A stretch of DNA of 64,000 nt from Maricaulis maris_C (GTDB lineage: Bacteria > Pseudomonadota > Alphaproteobacteria > Caulobacterales > Maricaulaceae). Made by a program: the position numbers and the translations under genes. The stretch is taken from NCBI RefSeq assembly GCF_049116555.1, contig NZ_JAGDYT010000004.1, positions 124,001 through 188,000 of the forward strand. The letters are read 5' to 3'. The notes under the pieces were generated by a model. That model had not been told where the DNA came from, did no database searches, and worked only from the letters and a program-made list of their open reading frames with translations. Of the stretch, positions 1 to 8,108 are shown in pieces; position 1 is the stretch's first letter, and each line of letters opens with the position of its first letter.

Positions 1-1667
1 TCGCCATTTCGATGGTCGTGGCGGTGACGGTCCTGCCGGTTGCAGTGAAGCATTGGGTGAGGGACCGCAAGACGGTCACCGCCCAGCCCATCCTCAATCG
101 GGTTGCTGATTTTGTCCTTATGGTCAGCGATAGTCCGCGTCGCCGGATCGGTATGGTCACCGCTTTGATCGTCCTGCCGATGGTGTTCAGCTGGTTCCAG
201 CGTCCGGACATGGATTATCTCCCACCGGTTCGCCGCGATGCGGTCGACGCCTTTTTCATGTTCCCGCCCGGTTCCAATCTCGATTGGGTCGAGGAGGAAG
301 TGGCGGCGACGGTCATCGAACGGCTTGAGCCCTATATGACCGGCGAGCGCGAACCGGCCTTGCGGAATTACTATTTCGGGACCTTCCCGGGTGGCGGCGG
401 CGCGACTGCGGGTATTCGTGTGCAGGACCAGTCACGTGTCGGCGAACTGGAACGTATCGTCCGCGAGGAAATCATCACCGGGATTCCGGACGTTATCGGC
501 TTTGCCCAGCAGGGCAATCTCTTCGGCGGCTTCGCCCAGGGTGGCAATATCCAGGTCAATATCCAGTCTTCGGATGAGGGCGCCCGTGCCCGGGCGACCC
601 AGGTCGGCCTGGAAATGCTGAGGGAGCGCTTCCCCGGCGTGAACATCAATGCCAATCCGCCGCCGCAATCGACCCAGCCGCGCCTGACCCTGGTACCCGA
701 TGATCGTCGGATCCAGGAGGCTGGCTGGGCCCGGCGCAATGTGGCAGGCATGATCTCCATGCTGGGGGACGGCCAGTTCATTGGCGAGTATTTCGACGGT
801 GAGAGCCGGATGAATATCATTCTCCGCTCGGAGGGCTGGGACACGCCGGATCAGCTGGCCGGCCTGCCGATCGCTACGCCGACTGGTGCCGTCGTGCCGC
901 TGGGCGATCTGGTTCAGATCCGCGAGGAGGTGGGTGTGGGAGGCATTCAACGCCTCAACCGTCGCCGGACGGTGACCATCAACATCAATCAGCCGGATGG
1001 CGTCTCGCTCGAGGAAATCCTGACCGTTGTCCAGGAAGAGGTTGAACCGGCCATCCGCGCCGAGCTGCCGGCAGACGGGTCTGTTGTTTACGGGGGCAGT
1101 GCGGACAGTCTGGATCGTGCGATCAACACCATGCTGATGAATATGGGCATGGCGATGGTGATCCTCTTCCTGATCCTCGCCGGCATGTTCCGCTCCTTGC
1201 GGGACGCGGTGCTCGTCCTGGTCTCGATCCCGCTGGCCGGAGTGGGCGGGATTGCAATGCTGCAAATTCTCAACCTCTTCGTCACACAGCCGCTCGACCT
1301 ACTGACCATGATGGGCTTCGTGATCCTTCTTGGCCTGGTGATCAACAATGCCATTCTCCTGGTCGATCAGACGCGTCAGGGCGAACGTGAGGGGCTTGGG
1401 CGCCGCGACGCGGTCGAGGCCGCGCTGCGCATGCGTTTGCGGCCGATCTTCATGTCGACCATGACGAGCCTTCTGGGAATGCTCCCGCTATTGCTTGTTC
1501 CCGGAGTCGGCAGTGCGATCTATCGCGGTCTGGCCGCGGCAATTGTGGGCGGGATGAGTATCAGCCTCGTTTTCACCCTGATCCTGATCCCCTGCCTTCT
1601 CAGGCTTGGCGAGGGTGCAAAAGCGCGCCTGACACAAGCTGACCCTCAAATCCAACCGGCCGAATAG
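1..1667 (+). CDS. RND-family efflux transporter, inner-membrane pump (5' end cut by window)
   Basis: This is the C-terminal part of a hydrophobe/amphiphile-efflux RND pump (AcrB/MexB type), a proton-driven exporter in the inner membrane. The frame is open from the first base, so the true start lies outside the window and only about 555 residues are seen. A large periplasmic porter/docking region is followed by a block of hydrophobic helices near the end, including the sequence MMGFVILLGLVINNAILLVD, which is typical of the RND helix that follows the conserved loop. It is followed 21 bp later by its adaptor gene on the same strand, as usual for these two-gene efflux operons. The substrate cannot be told. 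Confidence 0.9.
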   Translation, partial: AISMVVAVTVLPVAVKHWVRDRKTVTAQPILNRVADFVLMVSDSPRRRIGMVTALIVLPMVFSWFQRPDMDYLPPVRRDAVDAFFMFPPGSNLDWVEEEVAATVIERLEPYMTGEREPALRNYYFGTFPGGGGATAGIRVQDQSRVGELERIVREEIITGIPDVIGFAQQGNLFGGFAQGGNIQVNIQSSDEGARARATQVGLEMLRERFPGVNINANPPPQSTQPRLTLVPDDRRIQEAGWARRNVAGMISMLGDGQFIGEYFDGESRMNIILRSEGWDTPDQLAGLPIATPTGAVVPLGDLVQIREEVGVGGIQRLNRRRTVTININQPDGVSLEEILTVVQEEVEPAIRAELPADGSVVYGGSADSLDRAINTMLMNMGMAMVILFLILAGMFRSLRDAVLVLVSIPLAGVGGIAMLQILNLFVTQPLDLLTMMGFVILLGLVINNAILLVDQTRQGEREGLGRRDAVEAALRMRLRPIFMSTMTSLLGMLPLLLVPGVGSAIYRGLAAAIVGGMSISLVFTLILIPCLLRLGEGAKARLTQADPQIQPAE

Positions 1668-1688
1668 GCTGATCAGCGGAGACACACC

Positions 1689-2750
1689 ATGCTGGCTCGT
1701 ACTCTCACCCTGGCGCTCGCGCCGCTGACCCTGGCCCTGGCCAGCCCGGCTGCTCTGGCACAACAGGCACCTCCACCGGCCGTCGTTCGAACCTCGGAGG
1801 TCGTTTCGCTCGACATGGCGCGGACGATCAATACGCCGGCGAGCGTCATGTCGCGCAATGATGCCCAGATCGCCGCGGAGGCGTCCGGCCGGATCACCTT
1901 CATTGCCGAACCAGGTGATGAGGTCGGTGAGGGGGGATTGATCGCCCAGATGGACGATCGCCAGGCCCGCATCGAGCTTGAATCCGCACGCGCGCGCCAT
2001 ACCCGCGCCGCGGCCAATGCGAGCTACCAGAATGCCGAGGCGTCGCGTTACCAACAATTGGCAGAAAACGGCACAGTTCCGGCCACGCGCTTGCGTGAGG
2101 TCGAGCTGGCCCGTGATCTGGCGGTCCAGGACGCTCGCGAGTCGCGTTCGGCGCTCGATCGCGCCGAACTGGCTCTGGAGCGCACACAGATCCGTGCGCC
2201 CTTCGCCGGACGGGTGGCAGAGCGCCTGATCCAGGTCGGTGAATTGTCGGCGCCAGGGCGTGATATCGCTCGCCTGGTGGATATCGAGCACAAGGAAGCC
2301 GTGGCGCAGGTCCCGGTGGCTGTCGCGCCGTATCTCCAGGTCGGGATGGATGTGACACTGTCCTTGTCGGACAGCACGTCAGTGCGTGCGCCGATCCGCG
2401 CAATCATCCCGGTCGGCGATGCCGTCTCTCGCACTTTTGAAGTTCGCATAGATCTGGAGGGCTCCGACTGGATCATCGGATCGGCGGCCCGGGTCGCCTT
2501 GCCCACCGAGACGCCCCGTACACAACTTGCCGCGCCATATGATGCGGTTATCCTGCGAGCAAACGGGAATTTCGTCTTTGTCGTTGATGAGGAGGATATT
2601 GCGCACCAGGTAGCGGTCGAGCCCGGCGTTCGGACAGACGGGTATATTGCGATCGATGGCGAGGTTGAGATTGGCCAGCGTGTCGTGGTCTCAGGCGCGG
2701 AAACGCTGTCCGAAGGCCGCACGGTCAGCGAGCTGGGTGAAGACGCCTGA
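1689..2750 (+). CDS. RND efflux periplasmic adaptor (membrane fusion protein)
   Basis: A 353-residue adaptor that would link the upstream RND pump to an outer-membrane channel. Residues 1-24 form a signal peptide ending in ALAQ. Then come a half lipoyl domain (around AAEASGRITFIAEPGDEV), a coiled-coil hairpin rich in Ala/Glu/Arg (about residues 95-165), the second lipoyl half (RAPFAGRV) and a beta-barrel plus membrane-proximal domain. The ATG follows a GGAG-type ribosome-binding site 21 bp after the pump stop, so the two genes are very likely cotranscribed. The stop codon abuts the stop of the convergent serine dehydratase gene. The family is clear; the exported compound is unknown. Confidence 0.9.
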   Translation: MLARTLTLALAPLTLALASPAALAQQAPPPAVVRTSEVVSLDMARTINTPASVMSRNDAQIAAEASGRITFIAEPGDEVGEGGLIAQMDDRQARIELESARARHTRAAANASYQNAEASRYQQLAENGTVPATRLREVELARDLAVQDARESRSALDRAELALERTQIRAPFAGRVAERLIQVGELSAPGRDIARLVDIEHKEAVAQVPVAVAPYLQVGMDVTLSLSDSTSVRAPIRAIIPVGDAVSRTFEVRIDLEGSDWIIGSAARVALPTETPRTQLAAPYDAVILRANGNFVFVVDEEDIAHQVAVEPGVRTDGYIAIDGEVEIGQRVVVSGAETLSEGRTVSELGEDA

Positions 2751-4136
2751 TCAACACGCGACCACGTTCACGGCCAGTCCGCCTTGGCTCGTTTCCTTGT
2801 ACTTTTCCTGCATGTCGACACCGGTCTGGCGCATCGTTTCGATGACCTGATCGAGCGAAACCTTCATGTCCGATGAGGTCGCTCGAAGCGCAAGGCGCGC
2901 GGCATCGATGGCCTTGATGGCGCCAATGGCATTGCGTTCAATGCAGGGGATTTGCACCAGACCGCCGACCGGGTCGCAGGTCAGGCCGAGATTGTGCTCC
3001 ATGCCGATCTCGGCGGCGTCCTCGATCTGGGCGTTATCGGCCCCCATGGCAGCCGCGAGCGCGGCAGCGGCCATGGAACAGGCGACGCCAACTTCGCCCT
3101 GACAGCCGGCCTCAGCACCGGAGATGGAGGCGTTCTTCTTGTAAAGAGACCCGATCGCCGCGGCGGTCAGGAAGAAGCGCTGCAGCGCCTCTTCATCATC
3201 CTGGTCCCGGTGATATTTGTCGAAATAGCGCGCGACGGCCGGGATGATCCCGGCGGCGCCATTGGTGGGGGCGGTCACCACACGACCTCCGGCGGCGTTT
3301 TCCTCGTTCACGGCCATGGCCCACAGATTGATCCAGTCCATGGCGGCGAGCGGGTCCGTCTTGGGATCGACCGGCTCGGCAATCAGGTCGCGATTCATCT
3401 TGGGCGCGCGACGCTTCACATTGAGGCCGCCAGGCAGGACGCCATCCTGCTTGAGACCGCGATCAATGCAGTCCTCCATGGCTCGCCAAAGGCCTTCAAT
3501 ACCGGCACGGATCGTGTCGTCGGGCAGGAATGTCCGTTCATTGGCCAGCATGATGCGGTAGATGGACAGGCCTGTGCGTTCGCCGATCTCCAGCAGTTCC
3601 GCGGCCGAGTTGAACGGATAGGGTTCGCCTTCCTTCACATCAGCGGCGGAATTGCGCCCCGCCTCGTGCTCGTCGATCACGAAGCCACCGCCGATCGAAT
3701 ACCAGATCTCCTCGCGTATGATTTCACCGGTTTCATCCAGCGCCCGGAATTTGAGCGCATTGGAGTGGAAGGGAAGCCGGATATCCCCGCGGAAATCGAG
3801 ATCCTTGCGTTCCTCGAACGCAATCTGGCGACCATCGCTCAGGCGGAGTGTGTGTTCGGAGCGGATACGCGCCAACCGATCGGGGATGGTGTCCGGATTG
3901 ATGCGCGCCGGATCATGGCCTTCCAGTCCCAGTAGGACCGCCGTGTCTGTGCCATGGCCCAGCCCGGTCAGGGCCAGGGATCCATAGAGTTCGGTCTGCA
4001 GGCGAGCAATCGGGCGCTGCGCCTCTTCCGCCATCACGCGCTCAACGAAAACCTTGCCGGCCTTCATCGGCCCGACAGTGTGCGAGCTGGATGGGCCGAC
4101 GCCGATCTTGAAAAGGTCGAAAACACCGAAATGCAT
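2751..4136 (-). CDS. sdaA: L-serine ammonia-lyase (iron-sulfur, single chain)
   Basis: Deaminates L-serine to pyruvate and ammonia with a 4Fe-4S cluster. The 461-residue product starts MHFGVFDLFKIGVGPSSSHT, which is the classic start of the beta-type domain of the family. The alpha domain follows, with TAPTNGAAGIIPAV and the Cys-containing stretch AEAGCQGEVGVACSMAAAA and a later TCDPVGGLVQIPC. Length matches the usual 450-460. I chose the ATG at 4136 because homologues start there; the longer frame upstream has no family signal. Convergent with the efflux operon, with no spacer between the stops. Confidence 0.95.
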   Translation of the reverse strand: MHFGVFDLFKIGVGPSSSHTVGPMKAGKVFVERVMAEEAQRPIARLQTELYGSLALTGLGHGTDTAVLLGLEGHDPARINPDTIPDRLARIRSEHTLRLSDGRQIAFEERKDLDFRGDIRLPFHSNALKFRALDETGEIIREEIWYSIGGGFVIDEHEAGRNSAADVKEGEPYPFNSAAELLEIGERTGLSIYRIMLANERTFLPDDTIRAGIEGLWRAMEDCIDRGLKQDGVLPGGLNVKRRAPKMNRDLIAEPVDPKTDPLAAMDWINLWAMAVNEENAAGGRVVTAPTNGAAGIIPAVARYFDKYHRDQDDEEALQRFFLTAAAIGSLYKKNASISGAEAGCQGEVGVACSMAAAALAAAMGADNAQIEDAAEIGMEHNLGLTCDPVGGLVQIPCIERNAIGAIKAIDAARLALRATSSDMKVSLDQVIETMRQTGVDMQEKYKETSQGGLAVNVVAC

Positions 4137-4191
4137 GGCGGTACTCGCTGAGTTGCGATGAAGACGGCAGGGCCGCGTCGTTGAGGTTCGA

Positions 4192-4458
4192 CTAGTCGTC
4201 ACCCAGACCCTGATCACGCGTGAAAGCGTTGAAGCAGATAATGGTCTGCGTATCCTTGATGCCCTCGATGGTCTGCACCTTCTGATTCACAAACCGACCG
4301 ATATCGGTCTCGTCCTGAAGCGTGAAGCGGGCCAGCAAGTCGAACGCGCCGGAGATCGAGTGGACCATGGGGGCCTCGTCGAGATTGTCGACGAGTTTGG
4401 CCGCGACGTCATAGGTGTGTCCGAGCTCGCATTTGATGAAGACGTAGAATTGGCGCAT
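4192..4458 (-). CDS. Stand-alone Lrp/AsnC ligand-binding (RAM) domain protein
   Basis: An 88-residue protein equal to only the C-terminal effector-binding half of Lrp/AsnC regulators. It begins MRQFYVFIKCELGH and has the alpha-beta sandwich pattern with MVHSISGAFDLLARF. No helix-turn-helix is present, so it cannot bind DNA by itself in the usual way. Members of this small family assemble as multimers and bind amino acids. It lies 134 bp downstream of kynU on the same strand. That position makes an amino-acid-sensing accessory role for the kynurenine operon plausible, but this is inference. Confidence 0.8.
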   Translation of the reverse strand: MRQFYVFIKCELGHTYDVAAKLVDNLDEAPMVHSISGAFDLLARFTLQDETDIGRFVNQKVQTIEGIKDTQTIICFNAFTRDQGLGDD

Positions 4459-4592
4459 GGAAATCTCCTCGGGCTCAAGCGGCCGCGATCAAAGCGGCAT
4501 GGCAGGTGGGACAGTATCGGCAAGTCGAGGCCGGTTGAAGCGCCTGTGTGACAGGCTCGACGAGCCTTCGCCAGTGCGAAACTCGGCTGGAC

Positions 4593-5822
4593 TCAGGTGA
4601 CCGCGGCTCGCTGGTTGAAGCGCGGTTCTCGCCACTCCTGCGCCGTCATGACCTCGACAAGATGATCCACCGCCCGGGCAACATCCTCATAGCCCACATA
4701 GAGGGGCGTGAATCCGAAGCGCAGAATATCCGGCGCGCGGAAGTCACCGATCACGCCGCGCGCGATCAGGGCCTGCATGATCGGATAACCGTCGGGATGG
4801 GCGAAGGAGACCTGTGACCCGCGCTGCTTCGGGTCCCGCGGGCTGCGCAGCTCGAACCCGTCCAGCCTGCCTTCGACCTGCTCAATGAAAAGATCGCCCA
4901 GCGCCTGCGATTTGCCCCGGATCGCGTCCATGTCGGCTTCCAGCATGATGTCGAGGCCGCACTCCAGCGCTGCCATGCCGAGAATGGCCGGTGTTCCGCA
5001 CTGGAAGCGGTCAATACCCGGTGCGGGCGCGTAATGCTCCTCGAACGCAAAGGGGCGGGCATGGCCCAGCCATCCGGACAGAACGGGCGACACGGTTTCC
5101 TGATGGCGTTTGGCCACGAAGAGAAAGGCTGGCGCACCCGGGCCTCCATTGAGGTATTTATAGCCGCAGCCCACGGCGAAATCGGCACCGCAATCATTGA
5201 GTTCAACGGGAAGGGCGCCGGCTGAATGGCTGAGATCCCAGATCACCGGAATACCTTTGGCCTGGGCAAGACGGGTCAATGCCTTCATGTCGTGAAGGCG
5301 TCCCGACTTGTAATTCGTGTGCGTCAAAAGCAACGCAGCGACGTCGTTGTTGAAGGCGTTGGCGAGCTCGGATGTTTCGACCAGGCGCTGCCGGATGCGG
5401 CCGCCCGAGAGAGTTGCCAGCCCCTCCATCATATAGGCGTCCGTCGGGAAATTTCCGGTTTCCGAGAGGATGACGGATCGCTGCGGCGCGAGTTGAAGGC
5501 AGGCGCACAAAGCCTTGAATATATTTACGGAAGTAGACTCGCCGGCAAGGACTTCATCGTCGCTGGCGCCGATCAGTCTGGCAATTTTGGCACCCAGCCG
5601 GCGCGGGGCATTGATCCAGTCATGCGTATTCCAGGACCGGATGAGGTCCTCGCCCCATTCCTGTCGCAAAACTTGTTCCATGCGGGCCGGGACACTGGCA
5701 GGTCGCGCGCCGAGCGAGTTGCCGTCCAGATAGATGACACCATCGGGCAGGTCGAAACGGGATTTGAAGCTGGTCAGAGGGTCGGCGGCGTCGAGGGCCT
5801 GGATGTCGTCACGTGTTTTCAT
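4593..5822 (-). CDS. kynU: Kynureninase
   Basis: PLP enzyme that splits kynurenine into anthranilate and alanine. The 409-residue product is a fold-type I aminotransferase-like protein. Landmarks are YLDGNSLGARP near the N-terminus, DLSHSAGALPVEL with the PLP-contacting Asp, and GCGYKYLNGGPGAPAF, which contains the PLP lysine (the Lys of YKYLNGG). Its ATG overlaps the kynB stop by 4 bp, so it is translationally coupled and third in kynA-kynB-kynU. The family is unambiguous. Confidence 0.96.
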   Translation of the reverse strand: MKTRDDIQALDAADPLTSFKSRFDLPDGVIYLDGNSLGARPASVPARMEQVLRQEWGEDLIRSWNTHDWINAPRRLGAKIARLIGASDDEVLAGESTSVNIFKALCACLQLAPQRSVILSETGNFPTDAYMMEGLATLSGGRIRQRLVETSELANAFNNDVAALLLTHTNYKSGRLHDMKALTRLAQAKGIPVIWDLSHSAGALPVELNDCGADFAVGCGYKYLNGGPGAPAFLFVAKRHQETVSPVLSGWLGHARPFAFEEHYAPAPGIDRFQCGTPAILGMAALECGLDIMLEADMDAIRGKSQALGDLFIEQVEGRLDGFELRSPRDPKQRGSQVSFAHPDGYPIMQALIARGVIGDFRAPDILRFGFTPLYVGYEDVARAVDHLVEVMTAQEWREPRFNQRAAVT

Positions 5823-6448
5823 GTCAGCTCTCTCAGCACAGCCCGGACCGGCGCGGCATCGGCGCCGGCGATTTTCAGGGGCAGGGCGATCAATTCATAG
5901 GTGCCGTCCGGCACGCCGTCGAGGACGAGCCCTTCCAATATCCGCATGCCATGCCGCTTCACCGCATGGTGGGCATCCATTGTCTTGGAGGCTTCAGGGT
6001 CCAGCGACGCAGAGTCCAATCCGACGAGCCGGCAGCCGGCGGCGGCCAGTGCCATGATCGTGTCCGCGTGGATGGCCCGAAACCGGCTGTCCCATGTCTC
6101 ATGGGGGAATAGCGAATAGGTGCGTATCAGTACGCGTTCCGCCGCGCCGATAGCGGCCCAATCAATATCCTCCGGACGGACATGGGCGCTGCTGCCTTGC
6201 GCCGTGATCAGGCGGCAGGGCCCGACATAGAGGGCGATGTCCGCCGCCGCCATGTCATCCCCGTCAGGGTCGTAATGGCTGGGGGCATCGGCATGGGCAC
6301 CGCTGTGAGTCGACAAGGTCAGGCGCGAGACCCTGACCGGGCAATCAGGGCCAATCGTCCAGACTTCATCGCAGGCAAAAGCGGTGTCGCCGGGCCAGAC
6401 GGGCAAACCGGCGCGCAGGGTTTGAGAGATGTCCCAGAGTTTGGCCAT
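5819..6448 (-). CDS. kynB: Kynurenine formamidase (arylformamidase)
   Basis: Hydrolyses N-formylkynurenine to kynurenine and formate. The 209-residue protein belongs to the bacterial cyclase-like, metal-dependent KynB family. The metal-binding motif is seen as STHSGAHADAPSHY. It also shows WDISQTLRAGLPVWPGD at the start and ILEGLVLDGVPDGTYELIALPLKI near the end, as in the family. It sits 5 bp after kynA and overlaps kynU by 4 bp. The middle step of the pathway is therefore encoded between the first and the last. Confidence 0.95.
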   Translation of the reverse strand: MAKLWDISQTLRAGLPVWPGDTAFACDEVWTIGPDCPVRVSRLTLSTHSGAHADAPSHYDPDGDDMAAADIALYVGPCRLITAQGSSAHVRPEDIDWAAIGAAERVLIRTYSLFPHETWDSRFRAIHADTIMALAAAGCRLVGLDSASLDPEASKTMDAHHAVKRHGMRILEGLVLDGVPDGTYELIALPLKIAGADAAPVRAVLRELT

Positions 6449-6453
6449 GGCGA

Positions 6454-7302
6454 TCAGAGCGAGGTCCGGACGGTCCAGATTTCCGGGAAGAAGCGGAGAT
6501 CGAGCGCCTTTACAAGGTAGGACACGCCGCCTGTCCCGCCCGTTCCGCGGCGATAGCCGATGATCCGTTCAACGGTTTTCATGTGGTTGAAACGCCATTG
6601 CTGGAATTTATGCTCGAGGTCGACGAGTTTTTCGCCCAGCTCATAGGCCTCCCAATGGGTGTCGCTATCCCGGTAGATGGTGCGCCAGATGTCTTCGACG
6701 TCCTCACTTGCCTCATAGGGTTCTGACCAGTCACGCTCGAGCTTGTCAGCGGGGATGTCATAACCCTTGCGGCTGAGCCAGCGCAGGGTTTCATCCCACA
6801 GGCTCGGCGCGTTCAGGGCGCCTTCCACCATCGCGCGCGCGGGCGGATTGCTGGCATGGACCCGGGCAAGGGCGGCGTTCTTGTTGCCGAGCCGGTATTC
6901 CAGCGTTCGATACTGGAAGGACTGGAAACCCGACGATGCGCCAAGCTTGTCCCGGAAGGCCAGATAATCGGCTGGCGTCATGGTCGCGAGAACGTCCCAG
7001 GCCTGGATCAATTGCTCCTGGATACGGCTGACGCGGGCAAATTTCTTCAGCGCGGGCCCCGCATCATCCCGGCACAGATCGCCCAGCGCGGCTTCGGTCT
7101 CGTGGAGCACGAGTTTCATCCAGAGCTCGGCGACATGATGGATGACCACGAACAGCATTTCATCATGCTCATCGGTCATCGGCTTTTGCGCGGCGAGCAG
7201 GGTGTCCAGCGCGAGATAGCCGCCATAGGACATCTCGTCCTTGAAGTCCCAGTGAATGTCCTCGCCGGACACGTCTACACGGGACGAAAACGTCTCGCTC
7301 AT
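6454..7302 (-). CDS. kynA: Tryptophan 2,3-dioxygenase
   Basis: Haem dioxygenase that opens the indole ring of L-tryptophan to N-formylkynurenine, the first and committed step. The 282-residue protein has the family stretches LLAAQKPMTDEHDEMLFVVIHH (heme-side helix with the conserved His region), SSGFQSFQYRTLEYRLGNKN and FQQWRFNHMKTVERIIGYRRGTGGTGG, which contains the proximal His. It is the first gene of kynA-kynB-kynU. The 163-bp gap to the divergent HupE-like gene should hold its promoter, although I see no clear operator. Confidence 0.96.
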   Translation of the reverse strand: MSETFSSRVDVSGEDIHWDFKDEMSYGGYLALDTLLAAQKPMTDEHDEMLFVVIHHVAELWMKLVLHETEAALGDLCRDDAGPALKKFARVSRIQEQLIQAWDVLATMTPADYLAFRDKLGASSGFQSFQYRTLEYRLGNKNAALARVHASNPPARAMVEGALNAPSLWDETLRWLSRKGYDIPADKLERDWSEPYEASEDVEDIWRTIYRDSDTHWEAYELGEKLVDLEHKFQQWRFNHMKTVERIIGYRRGTGGTGGVSYLVKALDLRFFPEIWTVRTSL

Positions 7303-7465
7303 ACCGATACTCCCCGTTCTCCGGCCGCAAGCCCGAGCGACTCACCGGCACCGTCGTCGTTGCCGAAGGTGTAGGGGTTAAGTCGGCGTACTGGCAACCG
7401 CGCGCGACGCTTGAAGCCGACGCTTGGCTTGCCTAGCTTGCCGCGGAACTGCCGGGGAGGTGGCG

Positions 7466-8050
7466 ATGGAAGCCGCAAGTGAACAGACAGTCTGGGATGT
7501 TATCGGTCTCTATCTGCAGCAGGGCTATATCCACATACTGCCGCGCGGACTGGACCATATCCTTTTTGTGCTCGCGCTCTTTTTTGCCTCAACACGCATG
7601 AAGCCGCTGATCTGGCAAATATCGGCTTTCACCCTCGCGCACACGATCACGCTGGGCCTTGCCGTCCTAGGCTATGTCAGCCTCGATGCCGCGATCGTCG
7701 AGCCGATCATTGCCCTATCCATCGCCTTTGTGGCGATCGAGAATCTGGTCTTCAAGGACATGCCTCGCTGGCGCCCGGCGATCGTTTTTGCCTTCGGCCT
7801 GTTTCATGGGTTGGGTTTCGCCGGGGTGCTGACCGATTACGGCCTGCCGCAAGATCAGATCCTTCCCTCGCTGCTGAGCTTCAATGTCGGCGTTGAAGCC
7901 GGGCAATTGTCAATCATTGCCGCGTGCTGGCTGGCACTGCACCGGTTTGCCGACGCCGCCTGGTATCCATGGCTGGTACGGATCACTTCCGGGGCCATTG
8001 CCCTGATGGCCCTGTGGTGGAGCATCGAACGAGTCTTCCTGGGCGGATAG
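7466..8050 (+). CDS. HupE/UreJ-type membrane protein
   Basis: A 194-residue integral membrane protein with about five or six hydrophobic helices. The segment YIHILPRGLDHILFVLALFF and the later AFTLAHTITLGLA and FGLFHGLGFAGVL match the HupE/UreJ_2 family, whose conserved His and Asp residues have been linked to nickel or other metal transport. The chosen ATG has a GGGGAGG ribosome site 5 bp upstream (7454-7460); an upstream in-frame extension lacks one. There is no hydrogenase or urease gene nearby, so a metal-transport role is only a family-level guess. Confidence 0.75.
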   Translation: MEAASEQTVWDVIGLYLQQGYIHILPRGLDHILFVLALFFASTRMKPLIWQISAFTLAHTITLGLAVLGYVSLDAAIVEPIIALSIAFVAIENLVFKDMPRWRPAIVFAFGLFHGLGFAGVLTDYGLPQDQILPSLLSFNVGVEAGQLSIIAACWLALHRFADAAWYPWLVRITSGAIALMALWWSIERVFLGG

Positions 8051-8056
8051 CCCACG

Positions 8057-8089
8057 CAAAAAGGCGGCCCCGGGAGGAGCCGCCTTTCA
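8057..8089 (-). terminator. Rho-independent terminator of the M2 peptidase gene
   Basis: A perfect 9-bp stem, AAAGGCGGC at 8060-8068 and GCCGCCTTT at 8079-8087, lies between two convergent genes. Read on the minus strand it ends in a run of five U, which fits a terminator for the peptidase gene. On the plus strand the U run is short, so it would be weak for the HupE-like gene. Confidence 0.75.
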
Positions 8090-8108
8090 GCGTGTCGATG
8101 GAAGTCGT

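Noticed and set aside
2952..3935. 327-codon plus-strand frame opposite sdaA
   Set aside because: Antisense to a clear serine dehydratase; no independent support.
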